From assembly GCA_028285495.1 (NCBI GenBank), contig JANQPB010000038.1, forward strand, positions 1 to 34,160: a stretch of 34,160 nucleotides of DNA, in the 5' to 3' direction. The translations under genes were made by a program, and so were the position numbers. How positions within the stretch are numbered: the stretch's first letter is position 1; each line of letters starts with the position of its first letter. Source of the DNA: Acidimicrobiales bacterium (GTDB lineage Bacteria; Actinomycetota; Acidimicrobiia; Acidimicrobiales; SZUA-35). Positions 1 to 8,182 of the stretch are shown piece after piece. The notes under the pieces were generated by a model. The model saw only the letters and a program-made list of their open reading frames with translations. It was not told the DNA's origin and made no database searches.

Positions 1-148
1 CGCCACCGCCGCCCGTCTCGCTTGCGCTCGCCGAGGCATCGTCGTCGTCATCGTCGCCGCCGCAGGCCCCAGCGACCACCGTGAAGGCGGCCAGTAGCGC
101 CAACAACTTGAGCCAGAGGCCGCTGTCCGGGCCGGTTCGCTTGCTCAT
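1..148 (-). CDS. Solute-binding lipoprotein, N-terminal part (gene runs off the left edge)
   Basis: Only the first 49 codons lie in the window. They encode a short basic N-terminus (MSKRTG), a hydrophobic stretch (LWLKLLALLAAFTVVAGA) and a Cys at about residue 31, followed by Gly-Gly and a run of Asp and then Ser/Ala/Gly. This is a lipoprotein signal followed by the acidic, low-complexity linker typical of actinobacterial ABC solute-binding proteins; the binding protein at 8183 is built the same way. The lipobox is imperfect, with Ala rather than Leu/Val at -3. The ATG is preceded by a purine-rich GAGGAGAG ribosome site. The gene is divergent from a mannitol-dehydrogenase-family gene, so I infer uptake of a sugar or polyol. 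The ligand-binding domain is outside the window, so the substrate cannot be judged. Confidence 0.75.
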   Translation of the reverse strand, partial: MSKRTGPDSGLWLKLLALLAAFTVVAGACGGDDDDDDASASASETGGGG

Positions 149-224
149 TCGTACGCTCTCCTCATACGTCGACGGACGTTGCTCCCGGAGGGGCCTCCCG
201 GCACCTCCCGGCGTTGGAATGCTT

Positions 225-281
225 GTTTACATCTGTTTTGGGTGATGATCAACCGAAAGTCTTGGAAAAGCAAATGTAAAC
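225..281. promoter_or_regulatory. Inverted-repeat operator between divergent polyol genes
   Basis: Two 15-base arms, GTTTACATCTGTTTT (225-239) and AAAGCAAATGTAAAC (267-281), are reverse complements except at two positions and lie 27 bases apart. They are strikingly AT-rich for this genome. The right arm ends 6 bases before a -35-like TTGACC of the rightward gene. The left arm overlaps a possible leftward -10 (TAAACA, minus strand 229-224, 17 bases after TTGATC at 252-247). A DeoR-family repressor gene lies in the rightward operon, so I infer this is its operator and that it controls both directions. Confidence 0.6.
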
Positions 282-287
282 CAACAC

Positions 288-318
288 TTGACCAGACAGA
301 CCCAAACACGCCTAGGGT
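288..318 (+). promoter_or_regulatory. Leaderless promoter of the mannitol-dehydrogenase-family gene
   Basis: TTGACC (288-293), 19 bases, then TAGGGT (313-318), followed 7 bases later by GTG at 326. The start codon falls where transcription would begin. This supports GTG 326 over upstream in-frame codons. Confidence 0.55.
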
Positions 319-325
319 GCACAGC

Positions 326-1819
326 GTGGCTGCACAACACGGTCTCCCCCTGGCGCTCGCCGCTGCCAACCTCGGCGCGCTCGGGGCCGCAAGCGGCCCC
401 GAGGTGACCGCGTCGGTGCCCGGCTACGACCGCACCGAGCTGCGCCCCAGCATCGTCCACATCGGGGTCGGCGGCTTCCACCGCGCCCACCTGGCCCACT
501 ACGTGCACCAGCTCTGCCAGGCCGGCGAGACCGACTGGGCGATCGTCGGAGCCGGGATCCTGCCGGGCGACGCGGCCATGGGTGACGCCCTCGGGAGCCA
601 GGACCACCTCTACACGCTCGTCGTCCGAGACGTCGACGCCGTGTCGGCCGAGGTCGTCGGCAGCCTCGTCGACTACCTACACGCCCACCCCGACCCGACC
701 GCCCTCGTCGCCCGGATCGCCGACCCAGACACGCAGATCGTCAGCCTGACCGTCACCGAGGGCGGCTACCCGGTCGACGACCGGACCGGCGCCTACGATC
801 CCGGATCGCCCGTCGCCGGCGACGGCTCGGCGTTCGCCATCCTCGCCCGGGGCCTGGCGTCCAGGCGGGACGCCGGCGCCCCACCGCTGACCGTGCTCAG
901 CTGCGACAACGTCGTCGGGAACGGTGCGGTGACCCGCACGGCCACCATCGGCGAGGCGGCCCGCATCGACCCCGACCTCGCAGCGTGGATCGACGAGACG
1001 ATCGCCTTCCCCAACAGCATGGTCGACCGCATCACCCCGGCGACGACCGGCGACGACCGCCGCTGGCTGGCCGACGCAGCCGGGATCGACGACCGCTGGC
1101 CGGTGATCACCGAACCGTTCACCCTCTGGGTGCTCGAGGACCGCTTCGCCGGCGAGCGGCCACCGGTCGAGCGGCTCGATGTCGTCGTCACCGACGACGT
1201 CGAACCGTTCGAGCGGATGAAGCTCCGGCTCCTGAATGCCGGGCACTCGACGCTGGCCTACGTGTCGGCCCTGATCGGCCATGTGCACGTCCACGACGCC
1301 ATGGGTGACCCCGCCGTTCGCGACTTCCTCGATGGCTTCCTCGAGCGGGAGGCCAGGCCCGTGCTGCCCCCCGTCCCCGGGTACGACGTCGACGCCTTCC
1401 AGGACGGCCTGATCGCCCGGTTCGCCAACCCGGCGATCCGCGATCAGATCGGGCGGCTCTGCCTCGACGGCTCGGTCAAGTTCCCCAAGTTCCTCGTGCC
1501 GACCATCCAGGCCCAGCTCGACGTCGACGGCCCGATCGAACTGAGCGCCCTCGCCATCGCCGCCTGGTGCCGCTACCTCGTCGGCGGCACGGCCGAGAGC
1601 GGCTCGCCGATCGTGGTCGCCGCCGACCCGTCACGCGACGAGGCGATGGCCCGGGCCGCGGCGGCCGAGGCCGAGCCGGCGACGTTCCTCGACTGGCCGG
1701 CGGTGTTCGGCGAGTCGCTCCCGTCGGACGAGCGGTTCGTCGACGCCTTCGTCGACGCCCTCGTTCGGCTGCGGACCGACGGAGTTGTACCATCGATCGA
1801 AGCGTCGCTGGCGTGGTGA
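326..1819 (+). CDS. Mannitol dehydrogenase family oxidoreductase (polyol or hexuronate)
   Basis: About 497 residues, the normal size for the long-chain polyol-specific dehydrogenase family (mannitol 2-dehydrogenase, arabinitol dehydrogenase, fructuronate reductase). The N-terminal Rossmann part carries the family signature HIGVGGFHRAHLAHY at about residues 45-59. The C-terminal part has the catalytic-site pattern KLRLLNAGHS, with the Lys, Asn and His expected for this family. It should interconvert a polyol or hexonate and its keto form with NAD(P). An in-frame ATG exists at 179, but it would place the AT-rich inverted repeat and promoter inside the gene. GTG 326 sits 7 bases after TAGGGT, and GTG 317 is a third possibility. 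It precedes a DeoR regulator and an inositol-monophosphatase-like gene and is divergent from a binding lipoprotein, so a polyol-use operon is likely. The exact substrate cannot be told. Confidence 0.88.
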   Translation: MAAQHGLPLALAAANLGALGAASGPEVTASVPGYDRTELRPSIVHIGVGGFHRAHLAHYVHQLCQAGETDWAIVGAGILPGDAAMGDALGSQDHLYTLVVRDVDAVSAEVVGSLVDYLHAHPDPTALVARIADPDTQIVSLTVTEGGYPVDDRTGAYDPGSPVAGDGSAFAILARGLASRRDAGAPPLTVLSCDNVVGNGAVTRTATIGEAARIDPDLAAWIDETIAFPNSMVDRITPATTGDDRRWLADAAGIDDRWPVITEPFTLWVLEDRFAGERPPVERLDVVVTDDVEPFERMKLRLLNAGHSTLAYVSALIGHVHVHDAMGDPAVRDFLDGFLEREARPVLPPVPGYDVDAFQDGLIARFANPAIRDQIGRLCLDGSVKFPKFLVPTIQAQLDVDGPIELSALAIAAWCRYLVGGTAESGSPIVVAADPSRDEAMARAAAAEAEPATFLDWPAVFGESLPSDERFVDAFVDALVRLRTDGVVPSIEASLAW

Positions 1820-1867
1820 CCGGCCGGTGCGCCGGACGCGTCCGCACGAGGACGCAGAGAGGACTCG

Positions 1868-2665
1868 ATGGCAGACTCAGCCACGGCGAACCGGCGACGC
1901 ACGATGTTCCAGTCGGAGCGTCACCGGGAGATCGTCGCCCGGACCCTGCAGGTCGGGCGGGTGGACGTGGCCGAGCTGGCCGTCGACTTCGACGTCACCG
2001 CCGAGACGATCCGGCGTGACCTCTCCGAGCTCCAGGACCGCCAGCTGGTCCGTCGGGTCCACGGCGGAGCGGTCCCGTGGCAGACCCAGGGGTTCGAGCC
2101 CCTGCTGGCCGTCCGCAACGATCAGCAGGTCTCGGAGAAGCGACGGATGGCGGCCAGGGCGGTCCAGGAGCTGCCCGACTCGGGGACCATCATCATCGAC
2201 TCGGGCAGCACGCTCACCGTCTTCGCCGAGCACCTGCCCCGCGATCGGGCCATCCGCGTCGTCACCAACTCGCTGCTGATCGCCCAGGTCCTGGCCGAGA
2301 ACGAGGCCATCGAGGTGGTGGTGCTCCCCGGCAAGGTCCGCAAGAACACCCTGGCCATGGTCGACTCGGAGACGGTCGGCGCCGTCCGCCCCCTCAACGT
2401 CGACACGCTCTTCATCTCCGCGGACGGCATGTCGACGACGCACGGCCTGACCACCCCCTACCGCGAGGAGGCTGCGCTCAAGCAGGCGATGGTCGAGAGC
2501 GCCGGTCGGGTCGTCGCCCTCGTCGACTTCTCCAAGAACGGCAAGGACCACCTCGTCCGCTTCGCCAACTGGAACGACGTCGACGTGCTGGTGACCGACA
2601 CCAGGGCCGACGACGACACCGCAGCCTCGATCGAGGCCAAGGGCCCGACGGTCCTGCGGGCATGA
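1868..2665 (+). CDS. DeoR/GlpR-family transcriptional repressor
   Basis: 265 residues, the usual family size. A DeoR-type winged helix-turn-helix at about residues 17-70 contains VDVAELAVDFDVTAETIRRD and ends in the typical RVHGGAV. The C-terminal sugar-phosphate sensing domain follows (SEKRRMAARAVQEL, then IIIDSGSTLTVFAEHL), with DEIFISADG-like and YREEAALKQAM blocks further on. These proteins usually repress sugar or polyol genes and release DNA on binding a phosphorylated sugar. The ATG has AGAGAGGA upstream; ATG 1904 is a less likely start. The gene begins 48 bases after the dehydrogenase, and its last four bases overlap the next start (ATGA). The inverted repeat at 225-281 is the obvious candidate target. 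The gap holds a 12-bp palindrome, CGGACGCGTCCG (1833-1844), of unknown meaning. Confidence 0.93.
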   Translation: MADSATANRRRTMFQSERHREIVARTLQVGRVDVAELAVDFDVTAETIRRDLSELQDRQLVRRVHGGAVPWQTQGFEPLLAVRNDQQVSEKRRMAARAVQELPDSGTIIIDSGSTLTVFAEHLPRDRAIRVVTNSLLIAQVLAENEAIEVVVLPGKVRKNTLAMVDSETVGAVRPLNVDTLFISADGMSTTHGLTTPYREEAALKQAMVESAGRVVALVDFSKNGKDHLVRFANWNDVDVLVTDTRADDDTAASIEAKGPTVLRA

Positions 2666-3513
2666 CCGCCGCGTCGAACGACGCCCGGATGGCCGGGTCG
2701 AACGACGCCGAGGTCGCCGACCCCTCGCCGGTCGACCTGGAGACGATCGCCCGTGAGGTGGCGGCCCTGGCCGCCGGTCTCGTCCGCGAGTCGGTCGGGC
2801 GGGCGACGGTCGCCGGCACCAAGTCGACGGTCACCGACCTGGTGACCGAGACCGACGTGGCCGCCGAGAAGCTGATTCGCCAGGAGCTGGAGCAGCGCTG
2901 CCCCGGCTCGTCGGTGATCGGCGAGGAGTTGGCCGACACCGACGGGACCAGCGGCGTCGGCTGGATCGTCGACCCGGTCGACGGCACCGTGAACTTCGCC
3001 TACGACCTCCCGGTCGTGTCGGTCAGCATCGCGGCGACGCTCGACGGTGTCGTCGTCGCCGGGGCGGTGGCCGACGTCCTCCGGGGTGAGGTGTTCAGTG
3101 CGGCCGGAGGGCGGGGTGCCCGCCGCAACGGCGAGACCATCGGCGCCCGGGCCATCGACGAGATCACCCTGGCGCTGATCCTCACCGGCTTCTCCTACGA
3201 CTCGGCCAAGCGGGCGGCCGAGGCCGAGGTGCTGACCCGGGTCCTGCCGGCCTGCCGCGACATCCGCTGCATGGGCTCGGCCGCCCTCAACCTGTGCTGG
3301 GTGGCGTGTGGCCGGGGCGACGCCTTCTTCGAGCGGGGACTCAACGTCTACGACTATGCGGCCGGGGCACTGATCGCGGCCGAGGCCGGCGCCAGGACCG
3401 CCCTGCCCGGGCCCGGTGACGATCTCGTGCTGGTGTCAGCGCCCGGGATCCACGACGAGCTCGAGGCGCTCGTCGCTCACGCCGAGCTCGACCAGCGCCC
3501 TGGCCAAGCCTGA
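2662..3513 (+). CDS. Inositol monophosphatase family protein
   Basis: 283 residues. The Mg-binding motifs of the IMPase/FBPase superfamily are present: GEE at about 87-89, DPVDGTVNF at 104-112, and a C-terminal motif YDYAAGALIAAEAGA near 230-244, where the usual Trp before the metal-binding Asp is Tyr. It should hydrolyse a phosphate monoester of a sugar or cyclitol. The start overlaps the stop of the DeoR gene by four bases, so the two are translationally coupled. This places the phosphatase in the polyol operon, where it may dephosphorylate a pathway intermediate (inference). The first 20 or so residues are an Ala/Asp/Ser-rich extension. Its 3' end overlaps the convergent phosphotransferase gene by 78 bases, which is unusually long. 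Confidence 0.9.
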   Translation: MTAASNDARMAGSNDAEVADPSPVDLETIAREVAALAAGLVRESVGRATVAGTKSTVTDLVTETDVAAEKLIRQELEQRCPGSSVIGEELADTDGTSGVGWIVDPVDGTVNFAYDLPVVSVSIAATLDGVVVAGAVADVLRGEVFSAAGGRGARRNGETIGARAIDEITLALILTGFSYDSAKRAAEAEVLTRVLPACRDIRCMGSAALNLCWVACGRGDAFFERGLNVYDYAAGALIAAEAGARTALPGPGDDLVLVSAPGIHDELEALVAHAELDQRPGQA

Positions 3514-4368
3514 GCGACCGACGTCCCACCCGGGCCCCCGCCACAGCGCCAGCAGGTCGGCCTCGTCGACGGTGATGTGCTCGGCCAGCCGGCCGGCGGC
3601 CAGCGCCCGCTCCCACCGCAGCAGGCTCGCCGCCCCATCGGGTGACAGCCAGTCGCAGCCCGATCGGGCCACGGCCCTGGCCAGGTACCGCAGGTGGAAC
3701 GCGTCGAGCAGCTCGGGCCTGGCCCCGGGGAGGTGCACCGGCACGGCGCCGGGGCGTGACGGCGCCCGGACCAGCAGCGAGGTGCGGACCACGTCGGCCT
3801 CGGGCGGGCCGATCACCGCGTCGAACCAGTCGATCACCAGCGGCCCGCCGTCGCTCATCAGCACGTTGCCGGGGTGGAGGTCGCCGTGGCAGAGCGACGC
3901 CCCGGGCGGCAGCGACTCCACCAGCCGCCTGGCCGCCACTCGCTCGGCGTCGGTCAGGCCGTCCGCGGTCTGGATCTTGGTCACCATCCGCTCGTCGATG
4001 ACGGGGACGGCGGTCAGGTCGGTCCGACTCGACAGCACCGTGACGCCGTGGATCTCGTGCTGGATGTCGGCCAGCAGCGCGGCGTAGTCGTCGAGCCGGT
4101 CCGGGCGATCGCGCAGCAGGTCCCAGACCGACGGCCCGTCGATCCGCTCGAAGACGATCGACTCCCGGCCGTCGACCTCGACGAGGCCACGCACGGCGGG
4201 GCAGGGCAGGCCGGCGGCGTGCACGATCTCGGCGATCGCCGCCTCGGTGCGTGACCAGTGGGGCGGGACGGCGGGGCGGGGAACCTTCACCACGGAGTCC
4301 GGCCCGTAGGCGTAGACCTCCGAGGTCCGGCCCTCGGCCACGCGCTCCCCGAGACCAGCCGCTGGCAT
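3436..4368 (-). CDS. Aminoglycoside phosphotransferase (APH)-fold kinase-like protein
   Basis: About 310 residues. The kinase-like layout is clear: a glycine-containing loop (ERVAEGRTSEVYAYG), a Lys (VVKVPR, about 28), the Brenner-type catalytic motif HGDLHPGNVL at 161-170 and the metal-binding IDWFDA at 179-184. This family phosphorylates small molecules (choline, homoserine, sugars, antibiotics); the substrate cannot be read here, and antibiotic resistance should not be assumed. A TTG 24 bases upstream is in frame. ATG 4368 is preferred because TTGAGC, 17 bases, CAGGCT lies 6 bases before it, a leaderless arrangement. A GGAG two bases upstream is too close to act as a normal ribosome site. 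The 3' end overlaps the convergent IMPase-family gene by 78 bases. Confidence 0.85.
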   Translation of the reverse strand: MPAAGLGERVAEGRTSEVYAYGPDSVVKVPRPAVPPHWSRTEAAIAEIVHAAGLPCPAVRGLVEVDGRESIVFERIDGPSVWDLLRDRPDRLDDYAALLADIQHEIHGVTVLSSRTDLTAVPVIDERMVTKIQTADGLTDAERVAARRLVESLPPGASLCHGDLHPGNVLMSDGGPLVIDWFDAVIGPPEADVVRTSLLVRAPSRPGAVPVHLPGARPELLDAFHLRYLARAVARSGCDWLSPDGAASLLRWERALAAGRLAEHITVDEADLLALWRGPGWDVGRSGLARALVELGVSDERLELVVDPGR

Positions 4369-4374
4369 TCTCCG

Positions 4375-4403
4375 AGCCTGGCACGTCGGCAACGGGGGCT
4401 CAA
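4375..4403 (-). promoter_or_regulatory. Leaderless promoter of the APH-fold gene
   Basis: On the minus strand: TTGAGC (4403-4398), 17 bases, CAGGCT (4380-4375), 6 bases, ATG (4368). The -10 has C in place of the first T, so this is weaker than the other examples in the window. Confidence 0.35.
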
Positions 4404-4467
4404 GCCAACCCCTGGGGGTGGGCGGCGGTCCGACTCGACGGGCCTCCGCCGGGGGCCGGCGTCTACG

Positions 4468-5280
4468 ATGAGGCCCATCGATTCAGACGAAGCCCGCCCG
4501 CTCGCGAACCGCCCCGAGGACCGGAGGCGACCGACCAACCCGGTGCTGGAGCTGCGGGCGCCGTTCGAGCTCGCCGCCTTCGTCGCCGCCAACCCGGCGC
4601 TGCAGCGAGCGCCTCGGGGCGACGGTCGACCGGTGCTCGTGCTGCCCGGTTTCGTCGCCTCCGACGCCAGCACCGTGCCGCTGCGGATCCTGCTGCACCA
4701 GCTCGGTCACCGACCCTACGGCTGGGGACTCGGCCGGAACCTCGGCCCGACGCCGGAGGTGGTGGTCGGCCTCCAGCGGCTGCTCGTCGAGGCGAGCGAC
4801 GCCGCCGGCGGGCCGGTGCCGATCGTGGGCTGGTCGCTCGGCGGGATCTACGGGCGCTACCTGTCGATGATCGACACCGACCGGGTGTCGCAGGTGATCA
4901 GCCTCGGCAGCCCGTTCAACATCGGCATCGACGAGCTGGCCCTCCCGACCCCGCTGTGGGACGCGCTGGCCGAGCAGGGCGACTTCGTGCACGACCGGGG
5001 CACCATCGATCTCGATCGCATCCCCGTTCCCTCGACCGCCGTCTACAGCCGCACCGACGGGGTGGTCGCCTGGCGCAGTTGCGTCCAGACGCCACGCCGG
5101 ATCGCGGAGAACGTCGAGGTGTGCGGCAGCCACGTCGGCCTCGGGGCGAACGTGTCGGTCGCGCTGGTCATCGCCGATCGCCTGGCCCAGCCGGACGGCC
5201 GCTGGCGGCGGTTCGACAAGCGTCGGAGCCGTGCCCCGTGGCTGTTCCCCCGCCGCCGGCCGGTCGACGCCGCGGCTTAG
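4468..5280 (+). CDS. Alpha/beta-hydrolase fold protein (lipase/esterase-like)
   Basis: 270 residues from ATG 4468. It shows VLVLPGF (oxyanion strand, about 56-62), the nucleophile elbow GWSLGG with Ser at about 123, and a late SHVGLG that may supply the catalytic His. The sequence around ISLGSPFN and the short mostly soluble chain resemble triacylglycerol-lipase/PGAP1-like hydrolases, so an ester or lipid substrate is possible. There is no signal peptide, so it is probably cytoplasmic. The start is uncertain: a TACGAT box overlaps ATG 4468, and GTG 4543 would remove an Arg/Asp-rich leader. It is divergent from the APH-fold gene and followed by an independently promoted hydroxylase gene. Confidence 0.8.
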   Translation: MRPIDSDEARPLANRPEDRRRPTNPVLELRAPFELAAFVAANPALQRAPRGDGRPVLVLPGFVASDASTVPLRILLHQLGHRPYGWGLGRNLGPTPEVVVGLQRLLVEASDAAGGPVPIVGWSLGGIYGRYLSMIDTDRVSQVISLGSPFNIGIDELALPTPLWDALAEQGDFVHDRGTIDLDRIPVPSTAVYSRTDGVVAWRSCVQTPRRIAENVEVCGSHVGLGANVSVALVIADRLAQPDGRWRRFDKRRSRAPWLFPRRRPVDAAA

Positions 5281-5315
5281 CCGTCGCCGCCGCGGCCTCG
5301 GTCATCGCGCTGCTC

Positions 5316-5345
5316 TTGGTCCGCTCAGAACAGCCTGGGTAGCGT
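5316..5345 (+). promoter_or_regulatory. Leaderless promoter of the HpaB-type gene
   Basis: TTGGTC (5316-5321), 18 bases, TAGCGT (5340-5345), 6 bases, ATG at 5352. There is no ribosome-binding sequence in front of this ATG, as expected for a leaderless message. Confidence 0.6.
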
Positions 5346-5351
5346 TGGCCC

Positions 5352-6923
5352 ATGACCACGACCGAGCCTCGGCCAGACCAGCGGGCCAACGTCGGGCCCT
5401 ACACCGGGGCCGAGTACCTGGAGAGCCTGCGGGACGGACGCACGGTCTATTTCCACGGGGAGCGGGTGGCCGACGTGACCACCCACCCGGCCTTCCGCAA
5501 CAGCGCCCGATCGGTGGCCCGGCTCTACGATGCGCTGCACGACGCCGAGCTCGGCCCGGCCCTCACCACCGAGACCGACACCGGGTCGGGCGGCCGCACC
5601 CACCGGTTCTTCCGGGCCCCGACCTCGTCTGAGGACCTCATCGGCGGCCGCGACGCCATCGCCGCCTGGCAGCGCCTGGTCTACGGCTGGATGGGCCGCA
5701 GCCCCGACTACAAGGCCTCGTTCCTGGCCACCCTGGGCGTGAACGACGACTTCTACGGCGAGTACGCGGCCAACGCCCGCCACTGGTACCGCCACGCCCA
5801 GGAGCGGGTCGACTTCTGGAACCATGCCATCGTCCACCCGCCGGTCGACCGCCACCTCCCGATCGACGAGGCCGGGGAGGTCTGCATGCACGTCGAGCGC
5901 GAGACCGACAACGGCGTGGTGGTGTCGGGAGCCAAGGTGGTGGCCACCGGCTCCGCGCTGACCCACTACAACTTCATCGGCCACTTCGGCCTCGTGCCGC
6001 TGCGCAAGCCCGAGTACGCCATCGTGTGCGTGGTCCCGATGGACCGGCCCGGGGTGAAGTTGATCGCCCGCAACTCCTACGAGCTGCAGGCCGCAGCGGT
6101 CGGCAGCCCGTTCGACTACCCCCTGTCGAGTCGGCTCGACGAGAACGACTCGATCCTCGTGTTCGACCAGGTCGAGGTGCCGTGGGAGAACGTCTTCCTC
6201 TACGGCGACATGGAGAAGGCCGACTCGTTCTTCCCCCGCACCGGGTTCATGCCCCGCTTCACCCTGCACGGCCTCACCCGGCTGTGCGTGAAGATGGATT
6301 TCATCACCGGGGTGCTGGTCAAGGCGCTCCGGGCGACCGGGGTCGACGAGTTCCGCGGGGTCAAGGCCAACCTCGGCGAGGTGATCGGCTGGCGCAACCT
6401 GCTCTGGGGGCTGAGCGACGCCGCCTGCAAGTCGCCCGAGCCCTGGACGCCCGGCTACGTGCAGCCCAACCTGGCCTACGGGATGGCCTACCGCTCGTTC
6501 GCCCCCCAGATCTACCCCCGGATCAAGGACATCATCGAGCAGGTGGTGGCCAGCGGGCTGATCTACGTGAACTCCAACGCCGTCGACCTGAAGTCGAGCG
6601 AGATCCGGCCCTACCTCGACCGCTACGTGCGGGGCTCGAACGGGATGGGGGCCGAGGAGCGGATCAAGATCATGAAGCTGTTGTGGGACGCGATCGGCAG
6701 CGAGTTCGGCGGCCGCCACGAGCTCTACGAGCGCAACTACGCCGGCAACCACGAGCAGATCAAGATCGAGAACGTGAACGCAGCCGAGGCGTCCGGCTTG
6801 ATGGAGGAGTTCGAGGCGTTCGCGGACCGGTGCCTGGACGAGTACGACCTCGACGGCTGGACCAGCCCCGACTTCGTCAACCCCGGTCCCGACGTCTCCC
6901 TCATCGGGCGCGACTGGAGCTGA
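5352..6923 (+). CDS. 4-hydroxyphenylacetate 3-monooxygenase (HpaB)-family FADH2-dependent oxygenase
   Basis: 523 residues, matching the long HpaB/PvcC family. The N-terminus has the characteristic TGAEYLESLRDGRTVYFHGERVADVTT block followed by HPAFRN. The middle holds VPWENVFLYGD, a family hallmark (substrate/flavin region), and the C-terminal helical domain has EFGGRHELYERNYAG. The enzyme hydroxylates a phenol ortho to its OH using reduced FAD supplied by a separate flavin reductase (HpaC); no reductase gene is next to it. The natural substrate could be 4-hydroxyphenylacetate or another phenol. The gene stands alone with its own promoter and converges on the LacI gene, with 33 bases between the two stops. 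Confidence 0.88.
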   Translation: MTTTEPRPDQRANVGPYTGAEYLESLRDGRTVYFHGERVADVTTHPAFRNSARSVARLYDALHDAELGPALTTETDTGSGGRTHRFFRAPTSSEDLIGGRDAIAAWQRLVYGWMGRSPDYKASFLATLGVNDDFYGEYAANARHWYRHAQERVDFWNHAIVHPPVDRHLPIDEAGEVCMHVERETDNGVVVSGAKVVATGSALTHYNFIGHFGLVPLRKPEYAIVCVVPMDRPGVKLIARNSYELQAAAVGSPFDYPLSSRLDENDSILVFDQVEVPWENVFLYGDMEKADSFFPRTGFMPRFTLHGLTRLCVKMDFITGVLVKALRATGVDEFRGVKANLGEVIGWRNLLWGLSDAACKSPEPWTPGYVQPNLAYGMAYRSFAPQIYPRIKDIIEQVVASGLIYVNSNAVDLKSSEIRPYLDRYVRGSNGMGAEERIKIMKLLWDAIGSEFGGRHELYERNYAGNHEQIKIENVNAAEASGLMEEFEAFADRCLDEYDLDGWTSPDFVNPGPDVSLIGRDWS

Positions 6924-6956
6924 TCGGGCGCCGGCGGCTCGGGACTCGCAGCCGAC

Positions 6957-7979
6957 TCAGGATCGAACCGAGTCCCGGTCGACCAGCGGGCAGGCGATCG
7001 TGTGCTCGATCGCTTCGCGCTCGTCGTCGAGCAGCCAGTTGACCGCCCACTGCCCCATCTCGTGATGGGGAAGGCGCATCGTCGTCAGGGCCGGCTGCAA
7101 CTGGCCGGCGATCAGGGCCTGGTCGTCGATGCCGACGACGGCGAGGTCGTCGGGGATGCGAACCCCGGCCTCGCCCGCCACCTGGTAGACGCCCATGGCG
7201 ACCTGGTCGTTGTAGCAGAACACGGCGGTCGGCGGCGCTGGCCGGGCCAGCAGCTCCGCCGCGGCCAGGCGACCCCCGCCGGTTGTGCCGAGGTTGGTGA
7301 CGAGCAGATCGTCGTCGACCGGGAGGCCATGGTCGGCCAGCGCGGCCAGGTAGCCGGCCCGGCGTGGCGGTGGGGCGGGGGCCGGGTAGTCGGTGGTGAT
7401 GTGGGCGATGCGGGTGTGGCCGGCGGCGATGAGGTGGCTGGTGGCGTCGTAGGCGGCCTGGTGCTCGTCCGGCACGACCGAGGCCATCGAGCCGTCGCTC
7501 GAGCGGGCGTCGAGCAGCACGGAGCGGACCTCGCTCATCGCCGGCGGCGGCTCGATGATCCGGTGGTACATGGCGGCCAGCACGATGCCGTCGACCTGAC
7601 GCTCGAGCAGCTGGTCGACCGCAGCCCGCTCGAGGTCGCGGTGGTCGGCGTCGTCGACCGAGCCGGTGTTGACGATCAGCAGGAGCTTGCCGGCGGCCCA
7701 CGCCGCCTCCTGCGCGCCCTGGATCATCTGGTTGGCGTAGGGGGTGGTGGCCAGGTCGTCGGCGATGAAGCCGAGGGTGTCGGTCCGAGACAGGCGCATG
7801 GCCCGGGCCAGGCGGTTGCGGCGGTACCCGACGTCGCGGATGGCCTGGTGCACCCGCTGCTGGGTGGCCGGGGGGATGCCGCAGTTGTCGGGATCGTTGA
7901 GCACGAGCGAGACGGTGGTCTGCGACACGCCGGCGCGCTGCGCGACATCGTGCATCGATGGTCGTCGCTTCCGTGTCAT
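6957..7979 (-). CDS. LacI-family transcriptional regulator
   Basis: 340 residues. The N-terminal helix-turn-helix is MHDVAQRAGVSQTTVSLVLN (about 9-28), with the hinge GYRRNRLARAMRLSRT and then the periplasmic-binding-protein-like sensor domain (LGFIADDLATTPYANQMIQGAQ, VVGIDDQALIAGQLQPALTTMRLP). It is divergent from a sugar-uptake and GH32 operon, so I infer local repression relieved by a fructo-oligosaccharide or similar sugar. ATG 7979 has AGAGG seven bases upstream. A GTG at 8006 is unlikely because the probable -10 (TACGCT, minus strand 8015-8010) lies only three bases before it and would start transcription downstream of it. Confidence 0.92.
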   Translation of the reverse strand: MTRKRRPSMHDVAQRAGVSQTTVSLVLNDPDNCGIPPATQQRVHQAIRDVGYRRNRLARAMRLSRTDTLGFIADDLATTPYANQMIQGAQEAAWAAGKLLLIVNTGSVDDADHRDLERAAVDQLLERQVDGIVLAAMYHRIIEPPPAMSEVRSVLLDARSSDGSMASVVPDEHQAAYDATSHLIAAGHTRIAHITTDYPAPAPPPRRAGYLAALADHGLPVDDDLLVTNLGTTGGGRLAAAELLARPAPPTAVFCYNDQVAMGVYQVAGEAGVRIPDDLAVVGIDDQALIAGQLQPALTTMRLPHHEMGQWAVNWLLDDEREAIEHTIACPLVDRDSVRS

Positions 7980-8009
7980 CCCCGAACCTCTGCTGCGTTC
8001 GTCCACTGC

Positions 8010-8070
8010 AGCGTAGCGCCGGGTGACAGCCGGTTGACCGACTTACTGTTACGTATTAGTTTAACGTACC
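8010..8070. promoter_or_regulatory. Divergent control region of the LacI and sugar-uptake genes
   Basis: Rightward: TTGACC (8034-8039), 17 bases, TAGTTT (8057-8062), giving an mRNA leader of about 110 bases before the binding-protein gene. Leftward: -10 TACGCT (8015-8010). The rightward -10 sits in an AT-rich patch with two ACGT cores (8051-8054 and 8064-8067), 13 bases apart, within TTACGTA and TAACGTA. LacI-family operators are commonly centred on CG, so these are the likeliest binding sites (inference). Confidence 0.55.
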
Positions 8071-8182
8071 AGCTCCCAGGGAGGGGGCGCCGCCTCGGGC
8101 CCGGCTGTCGATCGACCGACGATCTCGTCGAGCGAGCACGCCAGGGGGAGGTCGAGGGGGAGAGCGCAAGGGAGGAAGCTCC

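Noticed and set aside
227..607. Minus-strand open frame opposite the mannitol-dehydrogenase gene
   Set aside because: High-GC shadow frame; low-complexity Gly/Val/Asp composition with no domain, and the plus strand has clear family motifs.
1833..1844. 12-bp palindrome CGGACGCGTCCG as a DeoR operator or terminator
   Set aside because: No loop for a stable hairpin, no promoter beside it, and GC palindromes this size are common in such DNA; the AT-rich repeat at 225-281 is far more convincing.
3436..4368. Antibiotic-resistance (aminoglycoside phosphotransferase) gene
   Set aside because: The fold is right, but this family covers many small-molecule kinases; nothing in sequence or context points to resistance.
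5325..6752. 475-codon minus-strand open frame opposite the HpaB-type gene
   Set aside because: Long only because of GC bias; Val/Gly/Pro-rich, no recognisable domain, while the plus strand encodes a full HpaB family protein.
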